Positions 43,162 through 51,571 are shown, numbered from the stretch's first letter. The stretch is DNA of 64,000 nt from Synechococcus sp. C9 (GCF_022984075.1 NZ_JALAAD010000001.1:620001-684000), one strand, 5' to 3'. Made by a program: numbers and translations. The notes: generated by a model not told the origin, from the letters alone.

Positions 43162-44192
43162 GGCAACCGCAGGGATTTTTCCAGCCCCACCAGGTTTTCC
43201 TGCCAAGCCTGACTGTCCAGGGCAATCTGTTCAATCCGGGTGGCTAACCGCAGGGCTTTCAGGGCTTGTTCGCCGCCGACGGAGGGTTGATTGCCGCCCC
43301 GCACACATTGGACAAAATGTTCCAATTCGGCGTGCAGGGGTTCGATATTGCTGGTGTACACCCGTTCCACCAATTCATCCTGGCGGTAGAGGACTTGCCC
43401 CGCTTTTTGGCTGTGGCGATGGATGAGAATTTCGTTGTTCAAAAAATCCGCTTCCGTGAGGGAATTTTTGCCATGAATGGTCAAGCGCCGTACCTTGCGA
43501 TGGGTGACTTTGCTGGCGGTGAGGGAGGCAATCGCCCCATTGGCAAAATTCAAGGTGGCGGTGACGTAATCCAAATAACCGGAACCGGAGGCATGGGTGC
43601 CGCTGGCGGTCAATTTTACCACCGGGGCTGCCGTCAATTCCAACAGCAAATCAATATCGTGGATCATCAAATCCAAGACCACGGACACGTCATTCGCCCG
43701 CTGGGAATAGGGGCTGAGGCGATGGGCTTCCAAAGCCAGGATTTCTTCCTGCTGGATCACCTTTTGCAATTCCAAAAAGGCCGGATTAAACCGCTCAATG
43801 TGCCCCACCTGCAAAATGCAATCGTATTCGGCGGCGGCATTCACCAGTAATTCCGCTTCGCTGATACTGGCGGCAATCGGTTTTTCCATCAAAATATGCA
43901 CCCCTTGGCGCATACAGGTCATGCCCACCTCGTAGTGCAAGCGGGTTGGCACCGCCACACACACCGCATCCACGTAGGGGAGCAGTTCCCGGTAATCTTC
44001 AAAAAATCGCACCCGATACTTGCTGGCGAGTTCCAAACCCCGCTCCACATTCACATCCGCCACGCCCACCAACTGCACATCCTTGAGAAAACTCAGCACC
44101 CGCACATGATGCTGTCCCATGTTTCCCACGCCAATCACCCCCACCTGAATTGGGCGAATGGCACTCACACCAGCATTGGGGAAGGATGGCAC
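43158..44192 (-). CDS. Gfo/Idh/MocA-family NAD(P)-dependent oxidoreductase
   Basis: The 344-residue protein has an N-terminal Rossmann domain (VGVIGVGNMGQHHVRVLSFL) and CVAVPTRLHYEVGMTCMRQG. The conserved HILMEKPIAASISEAELLVN carries the catalytic-type EKP. The C-terminal domain has the substrate-site HIERFNPAF and DLMIHDIDLLLELT. These last two elements match the nucleotide-sugar group (UDP-GlcNAc 3-dehydrogenase, WbpB-like), suggesting a role in surface-polysaccharide sugar synthesis (inference). It overlaps the AI-2E gene by 4 bp at the stops. Confidence 0.87.
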   Translation of the reverse strand: MPSFPNAGVSAIRPIQVGVIGVGNMGQHHVRVLSFLKDVQLVGVADVNVERGLELASKYRVRFFEDYRELLPYVDAVCVAVPTRLHYEVGMTCMRQGVHILMEKPIAASISEAELLVNAAAEYDCILQVGHIERFNPAFLELQKVIQQEEILALEAHRLSPYSQRANDVSVVLDLMIHDIDLLLELTAAPVVKLTASGTHASGSGYLDYVTATLNFANGAIASLTASKVTHRKVRRLTIHGKNSLTEADFLNNEILIHRHSQKAGQVLYRQDELVERVYTSNIEPLHAELEHFVQCVRGGNQPSVGGEQALKALRLATRIEQIALDSQAWQENLVGLEKSLRLP

Positions 44193-44779
44193 CGGCGGTA
44201 ACTCCTCAAAACACCAAATGCACCGACATCCAGGGTTATCCTAACACATTTCTGTAGGGTACACCGCTGGGCACCCGTGCCGAGGTTTGAGGGGGGCGGT
44301 GGGGTTAAGAATCGGGCAATCCCACTTAAATGATGAGTAAAAATTGCACCCTGAGAGAGCCAATATAGCTAGGTAGGTTAAGGTTGTCGCCTTAAAATTC
44401 ATGGCTACGCCACGCAAGCTATGGGAAACCAATGTGGGGCTACGCCCAGCGACCCATATCATGTCAACCTTTGTATGCTTAGCTATAGTTCCAAGAAATT
44501 CCCCTGTTCTAGTTTTAATTAACTTTTTGATTCCCATAAATTGTCTGAGGTTGCTGTATGGGGGCGCAAATCAGTAACGATTAGATCAAGGGCACCTCTG
44601 TCAATTTTAAGTTAGCGCTAAGTTAGCGGTCACCGGGGGGCCGCCCCCGCCCTTGGTTCTGGGTAAGATGGGTATGCCACGCAGGCTATGGGTTAGCTCA
44701 GATAAATAAAGATGCCCTAAATTTCGATAAATGATCGGATAATAGTAAAACGTGTAAAACCTACCCAAGGGAAACACAG
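44193..44779. other. Gene-free interval with a 130-bp MITE-like repeat
   Basis: The 587-bp gap between the oxidoreductase and DUF4330 genes (divergent) holds repeat fragments (GGCTACGCCACGCAAGCTAT near 44402-44421) and a complete element at 44589-44718. A 98-codon minus-strand frame at 44241-44537, with a lipobox-like segment LAILALSGC, overlaps repeat material and has no ribosome-binding site. I do not accept it as a gene. Confidence 0.55.
44589..44718. repeat. Complete 130-bp MITE-like element, family 2
   Basis: The element begins AGGGCACCTCTGTCAATTT and ends AAATAAAGATGCCCT. These are imperfect terminal inverted repeats (the outer 6 bp AGGGCA/TGCCCT match exactly). The interior carries the core GGTCACCGGGGGGCCGCCCC and CCTTGGTTCTGGG, and then ATGGGTATGCCACGCAGGCT. 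The length equals that of the family-1 element at 51572-51701. Confidence 0.7.
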
Positions 44780-45298
44780 ATGGCCTGGATCGATAACAAC
44801 GGTCGCCTCGGGGGAAAAATCAGTGTGCTTGACCTCGCCGCCTTGGGGGTGGTGCTGTTGGTGGCGGTGGGGATTTTTCTGGTGCCCGGGGGAACCGGGT
44901 CGGTGGCACAGGTGGGGCCCAGTCGGGCGGTGGAAATTGACATGATGGTGCGGGGGTTAAGCATTGCCCGCCCCCAGGAGTTGGTACGCCCAGGGGACAA
45001 AGCCAGTTTCATCGTGCGGAACCAGCCTTCGGGGAGCTTGACGATTAAAAATCTCACCATTTTTCCGCCCCAAGTGGAGGTGCCCCAGCCGGACGGGTCA
45101 GTGAAGTTTGTGGAGGATACCCGTTCCCAAACCCGTTATCTGCGGGACATGATGATCACCCTGACGGGGACGGCGCAGGTGGCGGATGGGGGTGTGGTGG
45201 TGGGCAATAGCAAAATTAAGGTGGGGGTGCCGGTGGAACTGGAAGGGGCACAGTACAATTTGCGGGGTTCGGTCATGGATGTGCGGGTGGGGGCATGA
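44780..45298 (+). CDS. DUF4330-family membrane-anchored protein
   Basis: The 172-residue protein has one transmembrane anchor close to the N-terminus (LDLAALGVVLLVAVGIFLVP) after the polar opening AWIDNNGRLGGKIS. A beta-rich soluble domain follows (IDMMVRGLSIARPQELVRPG through AQYNLRGSVMDVRVGA). DUF4330 proteins are conserved in cyanobacteria but have no assigned function. The stop overlaps the start of the LOG-family gene in an ATGA, so the two are translationally coupled. A GATAAT hexamer lies about 40 bp upstream of the start, outside the MITE-like element. Confidence 0.8.
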   Translation: MAWIDNNGRLGGKISVLDLAALGVVLLVAVGIFLVPGGTGSVAQVGPSRAVEIDMMVRGLSIARPQELVRPGDKASFIVRNQPSGSLTIKNLTIFPPQVEVPQPDGSVKFVEDTRSQTRYLRDMMITLTGTAQVADGGVVVGNSKIKVGVPVELEGAQYNLRGSVMDVRVGA

Positions 45299-46344
45299 AC
45301 GGCGACCCTAACCTGGATTTTGAGGCGCAACTGCTCGCTTGGTGGCGGGAATTGGGTCAGGTCAAACACGGCAAATGGATGCGGCGGGCTTTGGAGGGGT
45401 TGTGGCGGCTTTCCCAGGCGGATTTGGAACGGTTGGACTGGAAAATTATCGCCGGGGCGATCCAGGATATGGAGCAGGGGTTTCGGGTGTTTCAGCCCTA
45501 CCGCCGGGTGCGGAAAATCGCCCTGTTTGGTTCTGCCCGCTTGAGTCCCCAGTCGCCGGATTATGAATTAGCCCGGCAGTTTGCCCGCTGTATGGGGGAA
45601 CAGGGGTTTATGGTGATGACCGGGGCGGGGGGCGGCATTATGCAGGCGGGGAATGAGGGGGCTGGTGCCGACCATTCCTTTGGCTTGAATATCCAATTGC
45701 CCTTTGAGCAGTCCAGCAATGCCTTTATTAGCGATAGTCCTCGCTTGATTGATTTCAAGTATTTTTTCACCCGCAAGTTGTTTTTCATCCGGGAAACTGA
45801 TGCGGTGTGTGCGTTTCCAGGGGGGTTTGGCACGCAGGATGAGGTGTTTGAGGCGTTAACCCTATGCCAAAACGGTCGCTGTCCACCCATTCCCATCGTG
45901 TTACTGGATCATCCGGGCAGTACCTACTGGCGGGCGTGGGATGCCTATGTGCGGGAGTATTTTTGGCGCACGGATTTGATCAGCCCCCAGGATGTGGAAC
46001 TTTACACCCTGACCGATTCTGTCGCCGTCGCCTGTGAGACGATTCGCCAGTTTTATCGGGTCTATCACTCCAGCCGCTATGTGCAGGATTATCTGGTTTT
46101 GCGACTCCGGCAATGGTTGAGCGATGACGTCGTGGCGCAGTTAAATCGGGAATTTCAGGACATTATTATTACGGGGGAAATTGAGCAGAGGTCGGCGTTC
46201 CCGGAGGAATTGGGGGATGATACGGGGGAATTGCCCCGCTTAGCCTTTCGGTTCAATCAACGGGATCACGGGCGACTTTATCAACTAATCCGGCGGGTGA
46301 ATGAATTAGCCGCCAGCGACAATGACCACCCAGAACGACGTTAG
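45295..46344 (+). CDS. LOG-family protein (lysine decarboxylase-like fold)
   Basis: The fold is that of cytokinin riboside 5'-monophosphate phosphoribohydrolases (LOG). The core (about residues 70-230) shows IALFGSARLSPQSPDYELAR, MTGAGGGIMQAGNEGAG and, decisively, CAFPGGFGTQDEVFEALTLC. The last is the PGGxGTxxE active-site motif. The 349-residue length exceeds that of simple LOG enzymes (about 190). The extra N-terminal helical part (LEGLWRLSQADLERLDWKII) and a C-terminal part with VLRLRQWLSDDVVAQLNREF fit the long cyanobacterial subgroup, whose substrate is not settled. It is coupled to the DUF4330 gene by a 4-nt overlap. Confidence 0.85.
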   Translation: MNGDPNLDFEAQLLAWWRELGQVKHGKWMRRALEGLWRLSQADLERLDWKIIAGAIQDMEQGFRVFQPYRRVRKIALFGSARLSPQSPDYELARQFARCMGEQGFMVMTGAGGGIMQAGNEGAGADHSFGLNIQLPFEQSSNAFISDSPRLIDFKYFFTRKLFFIRETDAVCAFPGGFGTQDEVFEALTLCQNGRCPPIPIVLLDHPGSTYWRAWDAYVREYFWRTDLISPQDVELYTLTDSVAVACETIRQFYRVYHSSRYVQDYLVLRLRQWLSDDVVAQLNREFQDIIITGEIEQRSAFPEELGDDTGELPRLAFRFNQRDHGRLYQLIRRVNELAASDNDHPERR

Positions 46345-46373
46345 GGAAATTGGGTAATTTGTAAAGAGATTTA

Positions 46374-46500
46374 AGGGCACCTCTATTTATTATCACCACT
46401 GGAAGATTATTTCGCTAAAATGTCCATACTATCGAGAACCAAGACGGGGGCGGTGCCCCTGCGAGCCCTTGTTCTAAACCCAGTTAGGATTGCTATAGTT
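46374..46500. repeat. Hybrid repeat element at the left edge of the TGT-HerA-NurA island
   Basis: It begins with the family-2 terminus (AGGGCACCTCTATTTATT) but ends with the family-1 terminus (TTAGGATTGCTATAGTT), so it looks recombinant. Bases 46436-46500 are a near-identical direct copy of 51636-51700, in the same orientation and exactly 5200 bp away. The right part overlaps the last codons and stop of the TGT-like gene. Confidence 0.75.
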
Positions 46501-47526
46501 ACTCTGTTCTAGTTCAAGAATTTTATTAATTAGTGGTCTATAGAGTGTATTGTCCAGATGATCTAGAAACCAATTTTCATAATCGCCAGCAACTAGATGT
46601 TCTTGAATTAAACGCACTTCTTCTAAAAGAATCCAAAGGTTATGAGTGGCTCGATTACGAAATCCATGTACTAAATTTGCTGTTAACCCATCAATACCAT
46701 ATCGTTTACACGCTGGACATTTGCACTCAGCGAGCATCTCCCATTCCTTAGCGTCAGGTTTTCGACCCCGCCAACTTCCTAGATTAGCAACCATACGATC
46801 ACCCTTTCCCGGTAATTGTACAATGCCACGTGCAGCCCGATTGCGCCATCCACTAGAATCAACCGAATTGATGCGTAATAATGCCGCAATGTGTAGAGTA
46901 ATGGTTCCGCCAATCCCAAAAATATGGAGTTTTTTATCTCGAAATTCTTGGCGTATATGTATCAGCTTCTCCAAAATTTTCTGGGGGTGCATTGCTTTCG
47001 GAGCTTTAAGCAAGTTAGGCACAATTCCTCCTAATGCAATCACTCCTTTTTCCAGAAGAGACTTATGGGACTTAAAGCGGCTAAGATAATCTTCTAAAAG
47101 CGGACTGATATGCACAACAGGTATATAGTTCCCCTGTGAATAACAAATGTTCATATCCATTGTGCGATCAAGACACTTTTGTTGCTCTTCTAGGGTCATT
47201 TTAGGTGTGGGAATAAAATCTTGAGGAATGGGAAACCAATCAGGCTGAGCATTCTTGACAAACTCTGTATATTCCTCCACAGGTGTCTCACCCCCATGAG
47301 TAATGAAGTAGAAAGCTCCATTATCCAGATAGATTTTGATGTGACTGGGAACACCTAAGTAGTTATGGAGTCCTTGATCCATTGCCTTCCGTCTAAGAGC
47401 AGGCTTTTTATGAAAATCGGCATAGGAAATCATAATTGCTGTTAGTTCAGGCAAATAGTATTCAGAATCAGGATTCCAAACATCTGGCTTGAGCGAACTC
47501 AGAGTAGTTCCGGCAACTATTTGCAC
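46474..47526 (-). CDS. Divergent tRNA-guanine-transglycosylase-like enzyme (DpdA/archaeal-TGT type)
   Basis: TGT-fold enzymes exchange guanine for a 7-deazaguanine base in tRNA or, in the DpdA group, in DNA. The 350-residue protein keeps the key elements: YLDNGAF (residues 66-72, Asp68), IALGGIVP (163-170), FGIGG, and VDSSGWRNRAARG (Asp223, the nucleophile position). A zinc site is Cys268-x-Cys270-x2-Cys273 with His295 in RATHNLW. It is less like bacterial queuosine TGT (GGFQVF, GGLSVGE are absent) than like the DpdA or archaeal groups. The start is GTG at 47526 with GAGG 8 nt upstream. It is the last gene of the operon with NurA, HerA and DUF6884-like genes. Residues 342-350 are encoded by the repeat. 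Confidence 0.85.
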   Translation of the reverse strand: MQIVAGTTLSSLKPDVWNPDSEYYLPELTAIMISYADFHKKPALRRKAMDQGLHNYLGVPSHIKIYLDNGAFYFITHGGETPVEEYTEFVKNAQPDWFPIPQDFIPTPKMTLEEQQKCLDRTMDMNICYSQGNYIPVVHISPLLEDYLSRFKSHKSLLEKGVIALGGIVPNLLKAPKAMHPQKILEKLIHIRQEFRDKKLHIFGIGGTITLHIAALLRINSVDSSGWRNRAARGIVQLPGKGDRMVANLGSWRGRKPDAKEWEMLAECKCPACKRYGIDGLTANLVHGFRNRATHNLWILLEEVRLIQEHLVAGDYENWFLDHLDNTLYRPLINKILELEQSNYSNPNWV

Positions 47527-47536
47527 AAGCTTTGCC

Positions 47537-49156
47537 TCAAGTCAGTTGCGAGAGATAAGATATATAACGAGCCATAATCCGGTCTTCTGTCTGCTCAGTT
47601 ATGAATTCTCCAAGATTCTTAGAGAAGTTATGTGCTTGAAGTGTTACGCTGGGGATTAAAAACATGACTGGTTCATCTTTTTTGTCAATCATAAATGAAT
47701 GGTCTTCATCAATATCAGGAGTAGAGTACTGAAGAGAGTAGAAAATCTTTTTCATTATTGATTCAGGTGAACCGAGGGAGTCATGGTAAAAGAAATCATA
47801 TCGAGGCAAAAGCAGTTCTGGACTTTTGCAGTGTCCCATGAAAAACATATAAAGATGACCAAGGTCACATAATTGACGAAAAGGTTGTATATTAAAACTA
47901 GATAAATTTTCATAGTGTGAGAAATAGGAATTCAAATCATTTAGATCGGCTTTTGTATTTAGATTTGCTCTTGTGGTAAATGAGCGACGAATCATACAAG
48001 TACAAATTGTTTCCCGCAAATTATCGCTTATAACCGACGGAGAAGAAAGAAGTAGTGTCATTGCTTGCCCGTCATTTAGTGTGTAATTCCCAGCTACCCA
48101 TCTCTTATCTATGTATTTGCTTATGTACCAATCAACTAGCGCACTATAAACTTTTAGTTGAACACTTTTAGCAACACCGCAATAAATGATTCCAGCATCT
48201 CTGGCAGAAGTGAGGCAGTTTATAAGTTCACGAATTGCTTCACGAGTAAATTCTCCTCTTCTGTTAGCAAGGATAAAGTTATCTAAATAAGCATCTTGAG
48301 GAAAGAGACTACCATCTCTAAGAATGATATTTGGTGGTTTGTAATCGGGTTTCAAAAGGTATCGGTGATCAAACTTATATTGACCTACATCCATTGCAGA
48401 AGCAAGGCATCTTTGATAGTGTTCGGGTTCTAGTTCTTCCTGATAGGAAGGGTCTATTAACATCCATTGTAGTAATTCATCATCAGGTCGAGGATCAAAC
48501 AAAGCTTCATACTCAGGTTTGCCCTGTTCTACTTTCAAAAGAGTACCGGCAGAATTATTAAGTACAAATGGAACTCGGCGCCTAAAGAAAGGAGCAGGGA
48601 TAGGTACAGCACTTCGATGTTGGCTGACGTCAGACGATCCAATTAAGGGAACTACACCATTCCATATAGAATCATCTGCAGAAATTAAATTGAGAAAATA
48701 CTTTCCTACAATATGTTTTTCAAGATGAGCACTAATCGATTCTTTATTGAAAGGGTCAACCCTCCATCCGGTTCCTCCCTGACGGGGATTATGTACTCGT
48801 ATTTGCTCATAAGTCATACCAAAACCACGGATAGCAACCTGTTCGAGAAGACGTGATAATCGAGGTGCTTTAGTTGAGTCTTGCTCAATAGTACCTTTTA
48901 GGTCTGTTAGAAACTCTAAATATAGCTCTCGTGGATCTTTTTCCAGTAGTTGATTCCGAGCTAATTCGATTGTCGTATTCCAAGCCCTTTCAGAATCAAC
49001 AATCCGACTCATAATATCAATTGTTCTAGTCACTGGATCGTAACTAGCCAAATCTTCACGACTAAAAACTGTAGCAGATTTAATAATTGAGCCAAAATCC
49101 AACGATAACTGCTCCGTGTTTTGAGATTCTTGCTGAGGGTTACGTCTTCGAGGCAT
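47537..49156 (-). CDS. NurA-like nuclease
   Basis: NurA is a nuclease that works with the HerA translocase on DNA ends. The 539-residue protein fits the long bacterial NurA-domain group. A first acidic motif is PLIGSSDVSQHRSAVPIP (around residues 170-187, Asp176). The second is NIILRDGSLFPQ (Asp281 in the DGS). The segment IIYCGVAKSVQLKVYSALVD and a C-terminal region ending ARYISYLSQLT complete the domain. The family call is by motif and neighbour, not by overall similarity. The ATG at 49156 overlaps the herA stop by one base (TAATG), favouring it over an ATG at 49201. The gene is AT-rich, unlike the flanking core genome. Confidence 0.7.
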   Translation of the reverse strand: MPRRRNPQQESQNTEQLSLDFGSIIKSATVFSREDLASYDPVTRTIDIMSRIVDSERAWNTTIELARNQLLEKDPRELYLEFLTDLKGTIEQDSTKAPRLSRLLEQVAIRGFGMTYEQIRVHNPRQGGTGWRVDPFNKESISAHLEKHIVGKYFLNLISADDSIWNGVVPLIGSSDVSQHRSAVPIPAPFFRRRVPFVLNNSAGTLLKVEQGKPEYEALFDPRPDDELLQWMLIDPSYQEELEPEHYQRCLASAMDVGQYKFDHRYLLKPDYKPPNIILRDGSLFPQDAYLDNFILANRRGEFTREAIRELINCLTSARDAGIIYCGVAKSVQLKVYSALVDWYISKYIDKRWVAGNYTLNDGQAMTLLLSSPSVISDNLRETICTCMIRRSFTTRANLNTKADLNDLNSYFSHYENLSSFNIQPFRQLCDLGHLYMFFMGHCKSPELLLPRYDFFYHDSLGSPESIMKKIFYSLQYSTPDIDEDHSFMIDKKDEPVMFLIPSVTLQAHNFSKNLGEFITEQTEDRIMARYISYLSQLT

Positions 49157-50781
49157 TATTCCCCACCTTGAGTCTTTAGCTCTTCGATTATTTTTATCCA
49201 TTTTTCTTGCATTTCCTCAAAAATATTGGGTGTCTTTCCTCCCTCTGAATCCTCCGTATTTCTCTTTCTGATTCTAACTGGTATGGTATGCTTTACGCTT
49301 TCATAAGTTCCAGAAAGTAAACAAGTTCCTTGAGGCATTTTAGGTAAAGCACGAAGCATTTCATCTGTTGCATCTGCCTTGACACCCTTAATAGCATCAA
49401 GTTGATCTGGCTCTAGTGCAAAGACTAATCTGGTGTTACATTGCCGAATTGTACTTTTATCAATATCCACTGGGCTTTGAGTTAGAAGAACCATACAAAT
49501 TCCATGATGCCTACCAATCCTCACACCTTCCCTGATGATTTGCTTACACGGACTACTTGTACCTTCTGGGACAAATAAATGTGCTTCATCAATCACCGCT
49601 ACATAGGGAGGGATATGATTACGAAGACGTAGATTTTGTAGTTCTCGGAGAACTGCGGTTGCTACAGACTGTAATTGTGAAGATGTAAGTTTTTTGCAAT
49701 TTATAGTGACACATGGATATAAGAATTTTCGCCAATCTGCTACTCCATGTCCAAAAATTTTGAGCTTTGCAAGGGTGCCTAATCTACGCTGTACTGCATC
49801 AATTACTCTTGGAATATCCCCTTCCTTAGCAGTTAGTTCTGCGGATACCTCTGGAATTTTAGCTAAAACATCGTCTAGTGTGAATTTAGCCATATCCTCA
49901 TTGGTCAGTTTAGTTTGAAGTTCACCAAAAGCCTTTGCTACAATGTCACACTGCAAGGGACTTTTTTTCATTGCCTCTGGTAGCAGATCTAAAAGTTCCG
50001 ATTCGGTTAGTGAAGAAATCCGAATACTAAAATCTTTTCCAGGTTCAACAACTACACCACCTAGTTTTTTAACCAACTCGGAATATTCATCCTGAGTATC
50101 AATGAACACAACAGGGAGTTTGTGTTTTTGAACGAGTTCTTCAGTAATAACTCCCATTGCATAACTTTTACCACTACCTGTAGTTCCACAGATAAAAAGA
50201 TGACGCTGAATTGATTGACGCTTTAGGATAATCTTTGAGATGGTTCCACTAGTGGTTTCACCAATAAATAACCCTTGATTTTCGTCTTGTTCAAGTCCTA
50301 ATGTCTGGACTATCTCATTAACATCAGCAATAAACACATCAGCACCTGAATTAGGAAGATTCTGAGGTGCCCTTGTTTCTGTTTTTATTTTCTTTTCACC
50401 ATTTTCAACAAACTCCCGGTTAAAAATCTCTTCAATTAAATCTGCCTCAGCTAAGCGAAAGATTTTTGTGCTGTCTTCTTCTCTCGGATACACCTTTGGT
50501 ATTTTCAAAGCATCACGTACACCAACGCTTTCGACACTCTCATTTGGATTACATTCATAAGCACTACGAATCCGTCCAATAAGAATAGTTTGCTCATTAC
50601 GCATAACTGGAATCCGAACAAGTGTTCCAGGCTTTAAATCTTGACCCGCCTTTAACTTAATCCTAACAGTTTCAAACGTTGGGGTCTCCTGATCAGAAAT
50701 TACCGTGCCAACAACCAGTTGATTGTTGCTATTGGCGACTGTCTTAACTGAGGGATTCTCATCACTAGAAAAACTTTTCAT
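49156..50781 (-). CDS. HerA-type hexameric DNA translocase ATPase
   Basis: HerA ATPases (FtsK/HerA, DUF87 class) form hexamers that translocate DNA and drive NurA. The 541-residue protein has an N-terminal HAS-barrel-like domain (VVGTVISDQETPTFETVRIK, then GTLVRIPVMRNEQTILIGRI). The ATPase core has Walker A at residues 199-206 (CGTTGSGKSYAMGVITEE) and Walker B at 394-401 (VAVIDEAHLFVPEGTSSPC). The sensor segment is MVLLTQSPVDIDKSTIRQCN. A GGAG 9 nt upstream supports the ATG at 50781. It follows the DUF6884-like gene by 22 bp and overlaps NurA by one base. Confidence 0.9.
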   Translation of the reverse strand: MKSFSSDENPSVKTVANSNNQLVVGTVISDQETPTFETVRIKLKAGQDLKPGTLVRIPVMRNEQTILIGRIRSAYECNPNESVESVGVRDALKIPKVYPREEDSTKIFRLAEADLIEEIFNREFVENGEKKIKTETRAPQNLPNSGADVFIADVNEIVQTLGLEQDENQGLFIGETTSGTISKIILKRQSIQRHLFICGTTGSGKSYAMGVITEELVQKHKLPVVFIDTQDEYSELVKKLGGVVVEPGKDFSIRISSLTESELLDLLPEAMKKSPLQCDIVAKAFGELQTKLTNEDMAKFTLDDVLAKIPEVSAELTAKEGDIPRVIDAVQRRLGTLAKLKIFGHGVADWRKFLYPCVTINCKKLTSSQLQSVATAVLRELQNLRLRNHIPPYVAVIDEAHLFVPEGTSSPCKQIIREGVRIGRHHGICMVLLTQSPVDIDKSTIRQCNTRLVFALEPDQLDAIKGVKADATDEMLRALPKMPQGTCLLSGTYESVKHTIPVRIRKRNTEDSEGGKTPNIFEEMQEKWIKIIEELKTQGGE

Positions 50782-50803
50782 GTTCTATTTCTCCTGTAAA
50801 CAA

Positions 50804-51556
50804 CTAAATCTGTGCATCTAAAAGAACTGGAATTCCTAGTTCCCTTAATAATTTCTTTGCATTACCCGTGTGGAAGCTACTCACTGGCAATCCAGTAATT
50901 TGACTGACCAACCATTTTGGGGCTACTCGCAGATCATCAACCTGCACATACCAAGATTGGTAACGGGTGGCTCTCTCATCCTGGGTGGTGAGCGCCTGTC
51001 TGGCAATATCAAGGACTTGCTCTACTGTTAAAGTCACCTCAACGCCTCTAATGCGACCTGTTCCTTTCGTAGAAGCCAAATCCTGCTTGGTCTCCAAACT
51101 GGATGCTCCATAAAGCCAATTGTACAGAACCGACAGCTTTCTGCCCATTCCGCCAGTGGCAACTTGGACTGATAAACTATCTGGGATTATAGTTTCATGG
51201 TCACAGATTACTTCAAGATACTCTTTTCCTAAGCAAATCAAAAGATTTGTATAAGATTTTCTGTTAAGAATTGTTTCTAGCTCCGTGATAACCTGATGGC
51301 GTAATTCATGGACTTGTCCCTTCGTCAGCCTGCGGTCATAGTAGGGTAAGTGGTAGTCAGCAGAGATTAATCCATACTTCGCCGAGAGAATTCTGACATC
51401 AACAGATGGGGTTAAATTCTGGTTTAGGTATCGGCGCAATACACGGTAGGCAGGTCCATCGTAGCGTTCGATTGCCGGTAATAGTTGTTCATCAAACTTC
51501 TTACGCTGAGAACAATTTAGTAACAATAGTCTCGATAAAGTGCTTTCTGCCAACAT
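50804..51556 (-). CDS. DUF6884-like protein with C-terminal extension
   Basis: The N-terminal half matches the DUF6884 pattern, which I regard as related to the DUF5591/YaaA fold. It shows LLLLNCSQRKKF (residues 10-21, the Cys-Ser-x-x-Lys motif) and DGPAYRVLRRYL. VRILSAKYGLISADYHLPYYD (54-74) and LLICLGKEYLEVI follow. The C-terminal third (VEVTLTVEQVLDIARQAL through TGLPVSSFHTGNAKKLLREL) is an extra helical part I do not recognise. In archaeosine synthase, a TGT-like domain is joined to a DUF5591 domain with the same Cys-Ser-x-Lys motif. Finding both kinds of domain in one operon suggests they cooperate (inference). The start is ATG 51556; a TTG at 51562 is possible. It is the first gene of the four-gene operon. 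Confidence 0.65.
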   Translation of the reverse strand: MLAESTLSRLLLLNCSQRKKFDEQLLPAIERYDGPAYRVLRRYLNQNLTPSVDVRILSAKYGLISADYHLPYYDRRLTKGQVHELRHQVITELETILNRKSYTNLLICLGKEYLEVICDHETIIPDSLSVQVATGGMGRKLSVLYNWLYGASSLETKQDLASTKGTGRIRGVEVTLTVEQVLDIARQALTTQDERATRYQSWYVQVDDLRVAPKWLVSQITGLPVSSFHTGNAKKLLRELGIPVLLDAQI

Positions 51557-51571
51557 ATCCAATTAACCAAG

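Noticed and set aside
44241-44537. 98-codon minus-strand frame with lipobox-like LALSGC
   Set aside because: It runs through repeat sequence, lacks a ribosome-binding site, and the remainder has no protein-like conservation pattern that I can see.
46474-47526. Ordinary queuosine tRNA-guanine transglycosylase (tgt)
   Set aside because: The typical GGFQVF and GGLSVGE motifs are replaced, and the operon context (HerA, NurA, DUF6884) does not fit queuosine synthesis.
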